Notes: generated from the sequence alone by a model not told the origin. Shown: positions 1-8,641, numbered from the stretch's first letter. The stretch: 64,000 nucleotides of DNA from Actinocatenispora comari (GCF_017312725.1 NZ_BOPO01000053.1:148268-212267), one strand, 5' to 3'. Translations and numbers: made by a program.

Positions 1-1
1 G

Positions 2-1327
2 CGGGGAGCCGCACCGGCCGGCGCCCGTACGGTCGACCGGGGTCGCGGGCCGTTGCTGGTGAGCCTGTCCATCGTCGGCGTACTGGTCCTCGCCGTGGTG
101 CTGATCGCCGTCGTCGGCCGGCACTCCGGCGACCGCGGCGCGGACCGGGCGGGGCCGCGGCGCACGGTGGCGGTGCACCTCGTCGACATGGACATCGTTC
201 CGGCCACCATCGGCGTGCCGCGCGGTACCCGGCTGACCCTGCAGGTGACCAACACCGGTGCGGTGCGGCACGACCTGGCCTTCCCGCACGGACCGGCCAC
301 CCGGATGCTGAACCCGGGCAGTAGCCAGCTTCTCGACCTGGGCACCGTCACAGCCGGCGAGACCGGCTGGTGCACCGTGCCCGGCCACAAGCAGGCCGGC
401 ATGACCCTGACGATCCAGGTGTCGGGTCAGCCGGCGACCGCCGCTCACGACGCCACCATCGACCCCGATGCGGTACCGGCACGCGGATTCCGGGCCCGCC
501 CGGCGACGCTGCCGCCGGCCGGGCCCCGGGTGCACCGGGTCACGCTGCACGTCCGGGACCGCACGCTGACCGTGGCCCCGGGCGTGACCCAACGCATGTG
601 GACCTTCGGCGGAACCGTCCCCGGACCCACCCTGCACGGCAGGGTCGGCGACACCTTCGTCGTCACCCTGGTCAACGATGCGGGCATGGGCCACTCGATC
701 GACTTCCACGCGAGTTCGGTCGCGCCCGACCGGGTGATGCGCACGATCGGTCCGGGCCAGCGGCTGGTCTACCGCTTCACCGCCCGACACGCCAGCGCCT
801 TCCTGTACCACTGCGCCACCGCGCCGATGATCGAGCACCTCGGCAACGGCATGTACGGGGCGGTCGTGATCGACGCGCCCGACCTGCGCCCGGTGGCGGC
901 CGAGTACGTGCTCGTCGGTTCCGAGCTCTACCTCGGGCCGGAGGGTGGTACCGGGGATGCGACCAAGATGCGCCGCGGCACGCCGGACGCCGTGGTCTTC
1001 AACGGCTACTACGACCAGTACCGGCACGCGCCGCTCACCGTGAAGCGTCAGGGCCGGGTGCGCATCTGGGTGGTGGACGCCGGGCTGACCCGGCCCATCG
1101 ACTTCCACGTGGTCGGCGCCCCGTTCGACACCGTCTTCTCCGACGGCGGCTACCTGGTGCGCCCGGGCGATCGGTCCCGGGGCGCGGCGCAGGTGCTGGC
1201 GCTGCAACCCGGCCAGGGCGGTTTCGTGGAGTTCACCCCGGCCGGGCCCGGCCACTATCCGTTCCTCAGCCACCTGATGATCGACGCCGACCGGGGCGCC
1301 ACCGGCACGCTGATCGTCACCCGGTAG
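2..1327 (+). CDS. NirK-type copper oxidoreductase with extra N-terminal cupredoxin domain (5' partial)
   Basis: The frame is open to the window edge, so the true start may lie upstream; the first internal candidate is TTG at 53. Numbering from it, a hydrophobic anchor (about 2-21) precedes a first cupredoxin domain with a full type-1 copper set: H73, C107, H112, M117. Two more cupredoxin domains follow with the nitrite-reductase pattern: HSIDFH (H214, D217, H219), YHC (H253, C254), H262, M267 and a late H407. In NirK these residues build the type-1 electron-entry site and the type-2 catalytic site. Likely an extracytoplasmic, membrane-anchored enzyme reducing nitrite or oxidising a small substrate, with the extra domain feeding electrons. 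The domain architecture is seen; the substrate is inferred. A general multicopper oxidase is the alternative. Confidence 0.8.
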   Translation, partial: RGAAPAGARTVDRGRGPLLVSLSIVGVLVLAVVLIAVVGRHSGDRGADRAGPRRTVAVHLVDMDIVPATIGVPRGTRLTLQVTNTGAVRHDLAFPHGPATRMLNPGSSQLLDLGTVTAGETGWCTVPGHKQAGMTLTIQVSGQPATAAHDATIDPDAVPARGFRARPATLPPAGPRVHRVTLHVRDRTLTVAPGVTQRMWTFGGTVPGPTLHGRVGDTFVVTLVNDAGMGHSIDFHASSVAPDRVMRTIGPGQRLVYRFTARHASAFLYHCATAPMIEHLGNGMYGAVVIDAPDLRPVAAEYVLVGSELYLGPEGGTGDATKMRRGTPDAVVFNGYYDQYRHAPLTVKRQGRVRIWVVDAGLTRPIDFHVVGAPFDTVFSDGGYLVRPGDRSRGAAQVLALQPGQGGFVEFTPAGPGHYPFLSHLMIDADRGATGTLIVTR

Positions 1328-1450
1328 TGCAGTCCGGTGTCGCCGGGCACAACGAGGCGGCGCAAACGGTGTCCCCGCGACCAACGACTCCGGCCGCGCT
1401 CGGTCGTCAGTCTGTACGACGTGTCACGCGAGTCGAGGCCGGAGGTCACC

Positions 1451-2251
1451 GTGACGGCTGTCTGGGGCGGCGAGGTCGGGGCCAGGGCGCTGACCGGCGG
1501 TGCCGGCGGGGACGGTCGCCGATCGCCCGGCCGTGGCCCGACCGGGTCGCCGTTGGCTGGCCGGCCGGGGCCGGATCTGCCGCGCCGGCGACCGAGCGCG
1601 GTGCCGGCACCGGCTCCACCCGGCGACGGGGCCCGCCCGGCCGCGCGCGGCGGTACCCACCGGGCCGTGCGCTCGGTGGTCGTCTGCGCCCGCGACGTCC
1701 CGGCGGTACAGGGGATGCTGGCCCGCGCGCGCTGGCCCGGCACCGTGTACGCGGCGACGTCCGGCGACGACGTGCTGGGCCGGCTGGCACGGCACCCGGC
1801 CGATGCGGTACTGGTCGACTGCGCCAGCGTGCTGCCCGGTTGCGTCCCGTTCGTCCGGCAGGTCCGGGAACGCAGTCCGCGCACCGCGGTGGTGGTGGTC
1901 GGCGCGGACAGCCCCCAGCTGGTTGCCGGGGTGCTGACGGCAGGAGCGTGCGGTGTGGTCGGCGGCGGCCGGCATGGGGTGGAACTGGCGGTCGCGCTGG
2001 CGCGCGGACTGCGTGCACTGCGCCCGGACGGTACGCCGGCGCCGGCCGGGCCGGGCTGCGCGCTGACCGATCGGGAGCTGGAGGTGCTGCGCCGGATGGC
2101 CGACGGCCTGACCAACGCCGAGATCGGCCGCGACCTCTACATCGCCGAGGACACCGTCAAGACGCACGCCCGCCGGCTGTACCGCAAGCTCGGTGTCAGC
2201 GACCGCGCGCACGCGGTGGCGCGGGCGTTCCGGGCCGGTCTGGTTTCCTGA
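1451..2251 (+). CDS. LuxR/NarL-type response regulator with degenerate receiver
   Basis: DNA-binding regulator of 266 residues. The C-terminal 65 residues are a LuxR helix-turn-helix (LTDRELEVLRRMADGLTNAEI, then DTVKTHARRLYRKLGV). The middle resembles a receiver domain: an acceptor-like Asp sits in AVLVDCA, but the paired acidic residues near the first strand are reduced to one (VCARD), so phosphorylation is doubtful. I chose GTG 1451 because GGAGG lies 6 nt upstream; the frame is open back to 1337 but that stretch is Arg/Pro-rich and unlike a protein domain. It follows the copper oxidoreductase on the same strand and ends at a strong hairpin. No partner kinase is adjacent and the target is unknown. 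Confidence 0.75.
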   Translation: MTAVWGGEVGARALTGGAGGDGRRSPGRGPTGSPLAGRPGPDLPRRRPSAVPAPAPPGDGARPAARGGTHRAVRSVVVCARDVPAVQGMLARARWPGTVYAATSGDDVLGRLARHPADAVLVDCASVLPGCVPFVRQVRERSPRTAVVVVGADSPQLVAGVLTAGACGVVGGGRHGVELAVALARGLRALRPDGTPAPAGPGCALTDRELEVLRRMADGLTNAEIGRDLYIAEDTVKTHARRLYRKLGVSDRAHAVARAFRAGLVS

Positions 2252-2280
2252 CCGGCGACGCCCCGGCCGGACCGGGGCCC

Positions 2281-2329
2281 GCCCGAGCTGTGCCGGCCCG
2301 ATCGGGGGGCGGGCCGGCACAGCTCGGGC
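2281..2329. terminator. Perfect 20-bp stem between convergent genes
   Basis: GCCCGAGCTGTGCCGGCCCG (2281-2300) is followed, after a 9-nt G-rich loop, by its exact reverse complement (2310-2329). It lies between the converging LuxR and PucR-type genes. No T-run follows on either strand, which is usual for GC-rich actinomycete terminators; it probably works in both directions. Confidence 0.75.
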
Positions 2330-2365
2330 CATGCCGTCGCCGTGGTCGCTCGGCCCGGCAGCGGG

Positions 2366-3562
2366 TCAGGGCTGGGGCGGGTGCGGGAGCTGGGTCCAGG
2401 CGTGGCAGGCGGCCACGATCTCGGCGCACTCGCCCGGGTGCGTCAGGCTGCGACCGGTGATCAGCTCGATCCGGTGCAGCCGGTGCCGCACCGTGTTCTG
2501 GTGACAGCGCAGCAGCTTGCCGGCGGCCGGCGCGGACCCGCCCGCCTCGACCCAGGCGGTCAGCGTCTGCAGCAGCATGTCGCGGCGCTCCGCCGGCAGG
2601 TCGAGCAGGCCACCGAGTACGGTCCGGGCCGCGTCCTGCGCGGCGGACGGGGCGGAGGCGACCAGGACGTTCATCGGGGTGTCCTGGAACTGCTCGACCG
2701 GATCGACGCCGCCGTGCCGCTGCAGCACGAGCTCGGCCAGCCCGAGCGCCCACGGGGCGCGGCGCAGCAGCTCGAACACCGGGCTGACGCCGACCGGGCC
2801 GGTGGCGTGCCGGGCGAGCACGTCGAGCGCGACGGCGTTGCGCGCCGCGGTGCCCAGGGACAGCAGGCCGACCAGCGCGTCCTGCCGCAGGTGCCACACC
2901 GACGGCACGTCCACCGCGGACAGGTACGAGTCGACCCGGGGCAACGGGTCCTGGCCGAGCGTGGTCGCCGCGGCGACCACGACGAACGTGCCGTCCATCG
3001 GCAGCCGCAGCATCCCGGCGATCTCGATGACGGTGCCCACGCTCGTCGTCTCGGACAGCAACACGTTGACCAGCGCGGCGCGCTCGCGTTCCCGGCTGAG
3101 CAGGATGTGCTGGGCCTCTTCCCGGTAGGCGTGGATGAGCGCGTCGCCGACCTGGTTGTGCAGGCGGAACATCAGGTGCGACAGGTCGACCATGTCGTCG
3201 GCGGGGATCGCCGGCGGGGTGCGCGCGGCAGCGATCATCGCCTCCCACACCTCGTCGTAGCCCATCCGGAACGAGGTGAGCAGGTCGGCCAGCGCGAGGC
3301 CCTGCTGGGCGCGGAGCCGGCCGCTGCGTTCCGCGGCGCTCAGGTCGTCGCGGCGCCCGGTGAGGCGGTCGAAGACCTCGTGCACGTTCGCGGCGACGAG
3401 CTTCCACACCACGTCGCGGCTGCCGCTCGCGGCCGACGCGTACATCGGCAGCTCGGCGATCCGGCGGTCGGTCATTCGATCGAGCATCGCGTGCAGGCCC
3501 GGGGTCATGCGCTCGATGACCCGCTCGGCCGTCCTGGTGGTCGTGGGGACGGTACTGGACAC
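2366..3562 (-). CDS. PucR-family helix-turn-helix regulator
   Basis: About 398 residues. The C-terminus carries the PucR-type HTH (TPHN-like segment LLRCHQNTVRHRLHRIELITGRSL), and the centre matches the GGDEF-like sensory region of the CdaR/PucR group (for example GTFVVVAAATTLG). The N-terminal 180 residues are helical (MGYDEVWEAMIAAAR). Such proteins regulate catabolic genes. The start is placed at GTG 3562 (or GTG 3568); neither has a good ribosome-binding site, so the gene may be leaderless. The frame stays open upstream, but that stretch overlaps the divergent hydrolase and is not credible coding. Divergent from an alpha/beta hydrolase with a large palindrome between them, which may be its operator; that is inference. 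Confidence 0.8.
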   Translation of the reverse strand: MSSTVPTTTRTAERVIERMTPGLHAMLDRMTDRRIAELPMYASAASGSRDVVWKLVAANVHEVFDRLTGRRDDLSAAERSGRLRAQQGLALADLLTSFRMGYDEVWEAMIAAARTPPAIPADDMVDLSHLMFRLHNQVGDALIHAYREEAQHILLSRERERAALVNVLLSETTSVGTVIEIAGMLRLPMDGTFVVVAAATTLGQDPLPRVDSYLSAVDVPSVWHLRQDALVGLLSLGTAARNAVALDVLARHATGPVGVSPVFELLRRAPWALGLAELVLQRHGGVDPVEQFQDTPMNVLVASAPSAAQDAARTVLGGLLDLPAERRDMLLQTLTAWVEAGGSAPAAGKLLRCHQNTVRHRLHRIELITGRSLTHPGECAEIVAACHAWTQLPHPPQP

Positions 3563-3623
3563 CCGCACAGGGTACGGGGCGTGTCGACCCCGCACCGTGC
3601 GTGATCGCCGGGGCCGGCGAGTT

Positions 3624-3663
3624 GCTTGTATCAGCAACCTTATATAAGGTTGCTGATACAAGC
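3624..3663. promoter_or_regulatory. Perfect 40-bp AT-rich palindrome, candidate operator
   Basis: Left arm GCTTGTATCAGCAACCTTA (3624-3642), TA centre, then its exact reverse complement (3645-3663). It is strikingly AT-rich for this genome, sits 20 bp before the hydrolase start and 61 bp from the divergent regulator. The size suits two dimers of a TetR or MarR protein. The core TTATATAA may also overlap the -10 region. Confidence 0.8.
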
Positions 3664-3683
3664 CCGCGGCGAGAGAAGGCACC

Positions 3684-4472
3684 ATGAGCAGCTCGATCAC
3701 GACCGGCAGCGCGCGGCCCACCCGGCACGCTGTCCCGCTCGACGACGGCGTCGAGATCACCCTCCAGGACCGGGACCGCAGCCGGCCGTTCCTGCTGCTG
3801 CACGGCGGCGGCGGGGTGGCCACCATGGCCGGCTTCGCCGACCTGCTCGCCGAGCGCACCCGCACCCGCGTCCTGCTGCCCACCCACCCCGGTTTCGCCG
3901 GTACCCCGAAGGCACCGGCACTGACCGGCGTCGCCGCGCTGGCCCGCGCGTACCTGGCGCTGCTGGAGCGGCTCGACCTCGCCGACGTGACCGTGCTCGG
4001 CAACTCGTTCGGCGGCTGGCTCGCCGCCGAGATCGCCCTGCAGGCAAGCCCCCGGGTCGGCCGGGTGATCCTCGTCGACGGCATCGGGATCGACGTGCCC
4101 GGCCACCCGATGACCGACGTCAGCGGGATGTCCACGGCCGAGATCCGGACGTACTCGTTCCACGACCCGCGGCGCGCGCCGACGCCGCCCGCCGGTACCG
4201 CCGGGCCCAGCCCGGACGTGCGCGCCCTGATCGGCTACACCGGGCCGGCCATGGCCGACCCCACCCTGGCCGGCCGGCTCGCCGGCATCGACGTACCGGC
4301 GCACGTGCTGTGGGGCGCGAGCGACCGCATCGTCGACCCGGAGTACGGGAAGGCGCTCGCCGCGGCGATCCCGGCCGCGACGTTCACCCTGCTGCCGAGC
4401 ACCGGGCACCTGCCCCAGCTGGAGACGCCCGAGCTGCTGCTCGGCGCGCTGCTGAACCTCGGCGACGAGTGA
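3684..4472 (+). CDS. Alpha/beta-hydrolase fold protein
   Basis: 262 residues, ATG start with GAGAAGG 4 nt upstream. Fold hallmarks: oxyanion segment LLLHGGGG near residue 40, nucleophile elbow GNSFGG (Ser in the GxSxG position, near residue 110), a late Asp in WGASDRIVDPE and the catalytic His in STGHLPQLE. The triad is therefore complete and the length is typical. A soluble hydrolase such as an esterase, haloperoxidase-like or C-C hydrolase; substrate unknown. The 40-bp palindrome just upstream says it is tightly repressed and probably inducible. Confidence 0.85.
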   Translation: MSSSITTGSARPTRHAVPLDDGVEITLQDRDRSRPFLLLHGGGGVATMAGFADLLAERTRTRVLLPTHPGFAGTPKAPALTGVAALARAYLALLERLDLADVTVLGNSFGGWLAAEIALQASPRVGRVILVDGIGIDVPGHPMTDVSGMSTAEIRTYSFHDPRRAPTPPAGTAGPSPDVRALIGYTGPAMADPTLAGRLAGIDVPAHVLWGASDRIVDPEYGKALAAAIPAATFTLLPSTGHLPQLETPELLLGALLNLGDE

Positions 4473-4511
4473 ATCCGCTGCCCGGTCACAGCAGCGGCAC
4501 GATTGCCCGGC

Positions 4512-5168
4512 TCACCGGCGGCTGGCGAACAGCACCGCGCCGGGCACGGTCTCCTCGGGCGCGAGCACCATCTCGGCCCGAACGGTGAAACCGGCCTCCC
4601 GCAGCCACTCCGCGACCCGGCCGGGCCGCCGGCGGTGCACCCGCACCCGCATCGGATGCCCGCCGTACCCCTGGGTCTTGAGCCGGAACCCGTCGCCGAC
4701 GTGGAAGCCGAGCAGCAGCGGCCCGCCGGGCCGCAACACCCGCCGGAACTGTTGGAAGACGGCGGGAACCTCGTCGTCCGGCACATGGATCAGCGACCAC
4801 CAGGCGATCAGCCCGGTCACCGAGCCGTCGCGAAGCACCAGGTCGGTCATCGAACCCACCTCGAACCGCAGGTGCGGATGCGCCCGCCGGGCCACCTCGA
4901 TCATGCCGGGGGAGAGGTCGACGCCGAACGCGTCGAGACCCAGCCCGCCCAGCTGGCGCGTCACGTGGCCGGGCCCGCAACCCACGTCGGCCACCGGGCC
5001 GCCACCCGCGGCGCGCACCAGCTCCGCGAACGACGCGAGCACCATCCGGATGTACGGATCGGCGTCGAGCGAGTCGCGCATCAGCTCGGCGTAGCTCCCC
5101 GCGACCGTGTCGTACGAGGTGCGTACGTCGGTCAGCCAGGTCGCGGCACCGGAGTCGAGATTCGGCAC
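4512..5168 (-). CDS. Class I SAM-dependent methyltransferase
   Basis: 218 residues. Motif I VADVGCGPGHVTRQL near residues 59-73, motif II acidic residue in DAFGVDLSPGMIEVARR, and the post-motif FRRVLRPGG common to the UbiE/small-molecule group. The N-terminus (TSYDTVAGSYAELM) is the usual lead-in. Substrate cannot be told. Convergent with the hydrolase; the start is the first ATG and the upstream neighbour on this strand ends 46 bp away. Confidence 0.85.
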   Translation of the reverse strand: MPNLDSGAATWLTDVRTSYDTVAGSYAELMRDSLDADPYIRMVLASFAELVRAAGGGPVADVGCGPGHVTRQLGGLGLDAFGVDLSPGMIEVARRAHPHLRFEVGSMTDLVLRDGSVTGLIAWWSLIHVPDDEVPAVFQQFRRVLRPGGPLLLGFHVGDGFRLKTQGYGGHPMRVRVHRRRPGRVAEWLREAGFTVRAEMVLAPEETVPGAVLFASRR

Positions 5169-5214
5169 CGCGCCATTGTCCCGCCCGCCGGCGCCGCCGT
5201 GCCGCGCGGTGCGG

Positions 5215-5691
5215 TCAGGGCTGGTAGTACTCGGCCATCAGCGTGGTTGCCCAGGCCGGCTGGCGCACCGGATCGGTCGGCCCGAACTCGACGTGGTAGG
5301 GCTTGATGTCCAGCACCGGGGTGCCGTCCAGCGCGTCGAGGCCGGCCACGTGCAGGTCGCGGCCGTCGACGGCGAGCAGCCGGCACACCGAGACACCGAG
5401 GCGGTTGGGCCGGAACGGCCCGCGGTGCGCGAAGACCCCCAGCAGCGGCCCGTCCGGGCTCTTGCGCGGCGGCCGCGGCTCGCGCTGCGCGTCCGCCTCG
5501 TCGAGCCGGTCGAACTGGAAGACGACCTCCAGGTGGGAGAAGTCGGCCAGCCCCTGCAGTGCCGACGGCTCGAACCGCTCGGCCAGGCGGATGACCGCCC
5601 GCACGTCGTACCAGTGGTCCTCGTACATCTCCGGCCGGCCCCCGACGACGCGGGCCACCGGGCGCAGCACGATCTCGTTCGGCTCGCTCAT
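5215..5691 (-). CDS. TrmO/TsaA-family SAM-dependent methyltransferase
   Basis: 158 residues, close to the length of the TrmO beta-barrel domain alone. Signatures: VFAHRGPFRPNRLGVSVCRL and LDALDGTPVLDIKPY, which in TrmO form the SAM and tRNA sites for N6-methylation of t6A37 in threonine tRNA. The start ATG overlaps the stop of the MFS exporter (5688-5691), so the two are translationally coupled. This single-domain actinobacterial form may act on tRNA or on something else; the pairing with a MarR-controlled exporter is unexpected. Confidence 0.8.
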   Translation of the reverse strand: MSEPNEIVLRPVARVVGGRPEMYEDHWYDVRAVIRLAERFEPSALQGLADFSHLEVVFQFDRLDEADAQREPRPPRKSPDGPLLGVFAHRGPFRPNRLGVSVCRLLAVDGRDLHVAGLDALDGTPVLDIKPYHVEFGPTDPVRQPAWATTLMAEYYQP

Positions 5692-7076
5692 CGGCCGAGC
5701 CTATCCGTCCCGGGCGCGCGCCGCCGCGGCAGCAGCAGCGCCAGCGCGGCGGCGCCGGCGACCACCCCGGCGGTACCGGCCAGCGCCGGCGGCATGGCCG
5801 TGGCGGGATCGGTACCAGCGAAGTACCGGCCGCCGATGACCGCGATGCCCAGCGCGGTGCCGAGTTGGATCACCGTGTTGAGCACGCCGGAGGCGCTGCC
5901 GGCATGCTCGTCGGGTACGCCGGTGAGGACGACACCGGTCAGGATGGCCACGCACAAGCCCATGCCCAGCCCCATGCTCAGCAGCGGCAGGCCGACGGTG
6001 ACCCATCCCGCGCCGTACCGGTCGAGTCCGGCCGCGAGCCCGGCCGTGCTCGCCGCGAGCAGCGCCAGCCCGGCGGCGATGCTGGTACGGCCGTGCCGGG
6101 CGGCGGCGCGCCGGGCGATGCCGGAGGTCGCGACGATGCCGACCGGCCAGGCCAGCGCGATCGCCGCGGTGCGCAGCGGGGACCAGTGCCAGCCGTCCTG
6201 CAACCCGTAGCTGAGCACCAGCAGCACCGACCCGACTCCCGCGAACAGCATCGCGAGTACGGCCAGCCCGACGGCGAACGACCGGTGCCGGAACAGCACC
6301 GGCGGGACGAGCGCGTGCCCGCCGCGCCGCCGCTGCACCGCCACGAACGCCACGAGTACCGGTGCGGCCAGGGCCAGCCGCCAGCCGATCCGCTTACCGA
6401 CGAGCGGGACGAGGACCAGCACCGAGGCCAGCCCGAGCAGGACCGTGCCGGCCGGATCGGGCCGCAGCGGCAGTGTCGACCGGGACTCGGGCAGGTACCG
6501 CAGGCAGCCGGCCGCGGTAGCGACGACCACCGGTACGTTGACGAGGAAGATGCTGCGCCAGCCGAGCCCGAACGGCCCGTACTCGGTGAGCACGCCGCCC
6601 AGCAGCGGGCCGCTCACATTGGCCAGGCTCAACGCGATGCCGTAGCAGGTCAGCGCGGTCGCCCGGGCGGCCCCGGCGAACAGCACCGTGATCATCGCCA
6701 GTACCGGCGGGACCATCAGCCCGGCGCAGGCGCCCTGCGCCAACCGGGCGGCGATCAGCGTCGCGGGGCCGGTCGCGGCGCCGGCCGCGACCGAGGCGGC
6801 GCCGAACCCGATCATGCCGACCAGGAAGACCCGCTTGCGGCCGACGAGATCGCCGAGCCGGCCGCCGGGGATCAACACCAGTGCGAACGCGAGGGCGTAC
6901 CCGGCGAGGATCCACTGCGTGGTGGCGGGCCCGGCGGCCAGGTCGGCGCGGATGCGCGGCAGCGCGACGCCGACGATCGTGCCGTCCAGCAGGTCCAGGA
7001 ACACCGCGGTGAGCAGCAGTGCCAGCACCGGCCAGCGGTGCCGGGTCGGGGTGGGCGTGGGGAGCGCGACGGCCAC
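5688..7076 (-). CDS. MFS drug exporter, DHA2 (EmrB/QacA) family
   Basis: 462 residues with about 14 hydrophobic segments. Family marks: LDLLDGTIVGVALPRI in helix 1, the motif A loop GRLGDLVGRKRVFLVG, and motif C-like glycine/proline-rich helix 5 (ANVSGPLLGGVL). A proton-driven efflux pump in the cytoplasmic membrane, probably for drugs or toxic metabolites. GTG start with AGGAG a few bases upstream. Divergent from a MarR gene, with operator palindromes between, which is the standard arrangement for a ligand-induced pump. Confidence 0.88.
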   Translation of the reverse strand: MAVALPTPTPTRHRWPVLALLLTAVFLDLLDGTIVGVALPRIRADLAAGPATTQWILAGYALAFALVLIPGGRLGDLVGRKRVFLVGMIGFGAASVAAGAATGPATLIAARLAQGACAGLMVPPVLAMITVLFAGAARATALTCYGIALSLANVSGPLLGGVLTEYGPFGLGWRSIFLVNVPVVVATAAGCLRYLPESRSTLPLRPDPAGTVLLGLASVLVLVPLVGKRIGWRLALAAPVLVAFVAVQRRRGGHALVPPVLFRHRSFAVGLAVLAMLFAGVGSVLLVLSYGLQDGWHWSPLRTAAIALAWPVGIVATSGIARRAAARHGRTSIAAGLALLAASTAGLAAGLDRYGAGWVTVGLPLLSMGLGMGLCVAILTGVVLTGVPDEHAGSASGVLNTVIQLGTALGIAVIGGRYFAGTDPATAMPPALAGTAGVVAGAAALALLLPRRRAPGTDRLGR

Positions 7077-7109
7077 GATCGTTCTCCTATCCTGTTCCGG
7101 TCAGGTGCG

Positions 7110-7145
7110 AGAATCTCTGAGTTAGATTCTCTCTATTATAGAGAG
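7110..7145. promoter_or_regulatory. Two adjacent inverted repeats, MarR operator candidates
   Basis: AGAATCT (7110-7116) pairs with AGATTCT (7124-7130), and CTCTCTA (7129-7135) pairs with TAGAGAG (7139-7145). The block is AT-rich and occupies the 79-bp gap between the divergent exporter and marR genes, the position expected for auto- and cross-repression. The second repeat also supplies the GAGAGG ribosome-binding site of marR. Confidence 0.7.
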
Positions 7146-7155
7146 GAATTCACCT

Positions 7156-7623
7156 GTGTCAGGTGCTGCGCGCGCCGCCCAGGTCGCGGCGCTGTCCGAA
7201 CAGGCGCGGGTCGCGGCGAGCCGAGGGGTGCTGTTCCACGCCGCGGTCGCCTCGGCCGTCGGTATCAACGTCACCGACGTGACCTGCCTGGGCCTGCTGG
7301 ACAAGAACGGCCCGATGAGTGCCGGGCGGCTGGCCGAAGCCGTCGGGCTCTCCCGCGGGGGCGCGATCACCGCGGCGATCGACCGGCTGGAACGGGCCGG
7401 GTTCGTCCGTCGCCGGCGTGCCGACGACGACCGCCGGCAGGTGCTCGTCGAGCTGCGCCCGGACGGTTCGTACCAACGGCTGACGGCGACGTTCGCCGCG
7501 CTCGGCGACGCGTACCGCGAGCTGATCGAGTCGTACTCGGACCGGCAGCTGGCCGTGCTGCTCGACTTCACCGAGAAGGCCAACGCCATCCTCGACGACC
7601 AGACCCGCCGGCTACGCGGCTGA
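7156..7623 (+). CDS. MarR-family transcriptional regulator
   Basis: 155 residues. Winged helix: helix 3-4 segment MSAGRLAEAVGLSRGGAITAAIDRLERAGFV, then the wing RRRRADDDRRQVLVEL with the DxRxxxV-type signature. Flanking helices would form the dimer interface. GTG start preceded by GAGAGG. Divergent from the MFS exporter it probably represses; the ligand is unknown. Confidence 0.88.
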   Translation: MSGAARAAQVAALSEQARVAASRGVLFHAAVASAVGINVTDVTCLGLLDKNGPMSAGRLAEAVGLSRGGAITAAIDRLERAGFVRRRRADDDRRQVLVELRPDGSYQRLTATFAALGDAYRELIESYSDRQLAVLLDFTEKANAILDDQTRRLRG

Positions 7624-7650
7624 GCCCGGGGCCGACACCCCCGTGGTCGG

Positions 7651-7812
7651 TCAGCGGCGCGGCTCGGCGCGGTCCGGGAGCGGGGCGTCGGCGTCGAGGT
7701 AGCGGGCGGCCACAGCTCGGTTGTACCGGGTGAACATCGCGCCGAGGATGGCCAGATCGTCCTCGGTCCAGCCGGCGAGCAGCGCCGCGATGTCCCGCCG
7801 GCGTCGCCGGCG
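7651..7812 (-). pseudogene. Remnant of a MarR-like C-terminus
   Basis: The minus frame ending at 7651 reads DIAALLAGWTEDDLAILGAMFTR and NRAVAARYLDAD, resembling the last dimerisation helix of MarR proteins. Upstream the frame degrades into Arg/Gly/Ala-rich sequence and runs into the divergent TMEM175 gene, so no complete gene is present. The 380-bp interval otherwise holds only the 12-bp repeats at 7819-7850. A chance open frame is possible. Confidence 0.3.
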
Positions 7813-7818
7813 AACCCG

Positions 7819-7850
7819 GCTCGCCTCCCGGCTCGCCTCCCGGCTCGCCG
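7819..7850. repeat. 12-bp tandem repeat
   Basis: GCTCGCCTCCCG occurs twice in tandem (7819-7830, 7831-7842) with a partial third copy. On the minus frame of the neighbouring remnant it encodes repeated Ser-Arg-Glu-Ala, suggesting slippage in non-selected sequence. Confidence 0.6.
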
Positions 7851-8002
7851 GCTCGGCGAACGGGTCGCGCGCACGGCGACCGGGTCGCGCGCACCGGCGT
7901 GGCCGACCGTGCCGGCGGCAGCCGCGACGCGCGCCCGGCGCGGCGTCGTCGCCACCGGTGCCGGCCCGGGTCCGGCGCAGCCGCATACGGTAGGGTTCCG
8001 GC

Positions 8003-8623
8003 GTGCTGTCGCCGGACTCGACCGAACGCAGTCGCGACCTCGATCGGCTGCTGACCTTCGTCGACGCGGCCGTGGCCATCGCGCTCACCCTGCTCGTCCT
8101 GCCGCTGGTCGACCTGGCCGGCGAGATCGACTCCGGCGACTCGGTCTGGCAGGTGGTCCGGGACCACGCCGGCCGGTTCGGCGCCTTCGCGCTGAGCTTC
8201 GTCGTCATCGCCCGGCTGTGGCGGGCCCAGCACCGGATCGTGCGCGGCGCGGTCGAGGACCGGGTCGACCTGTTCTGGTTCCTCATCGCGTGGACGCTGA
8301 CCATCGTGTTCCTGCCGTTCCCGACCGCGTTGCTGTCGGCTACCGGCGACCAGGTCGCGACGAAGATCTTCTACATCGGGTCGCTGCTGGTCAGCTCCGT
8401 CCTGCTGGCGCTGCTCGCGGCCGCGGTCCGGCGGCAGCGGCCGCCCGGCGCGCCGCACCGGCCGAGCGTGCTCCCCGCGGCGGTCGACGCCGTGGTGGAC
8501 GGGGTCGCGTTGCTGCTGTCGGTGCTCGTCCCGGCGCTGAGCTACTTCCCGCTGCTGCTGCTCGTCCTGGGCGGGCAGGCGACCACCCTGATCCGCCGCC
8601 GCTGGCCGAACGTGGAGCACTAG
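8003..8623 (+). CDS. TMEM175-family (DUF1211) membrane protein
   Basis: 206 residues with about six hydrophobic segments. The first helix, RLLTFVDAAVAIALTLLVLPL, is the family signature (usual form RxxxFSDGVxAIAxTLLVL), with FVDA in place of FSDG. Prokaryotic TMEM175 proteins form tetrameric potassium channels; the altered motif leaves the selectivity open. Basic loop LWRAQHRIVRG and a polar C-terminus follow. GTG start. No operon partner. Confidence 0.8.
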   Translation: MLSPDSTERSRDLDRLLTFVDAAVAIALTLLVLPLVDLAGEIDSGDSVWQVVRDHAGRFGAFALSFVVIARLWRAQHRIVRGAVEDRVDLFWFLIAWTLTIVFLPFPTALLSATGDQVATKIFYIGSLLVSSVLLALLAAAVRRQRPPGAPHRPSVLPAAVDAVVDGVALLLSVLVPALSYFPLLLLVLGGQATTLIRRRWPNVEH

Positions 8624-8641
8624 CCGCTCGGGCATCGACGT

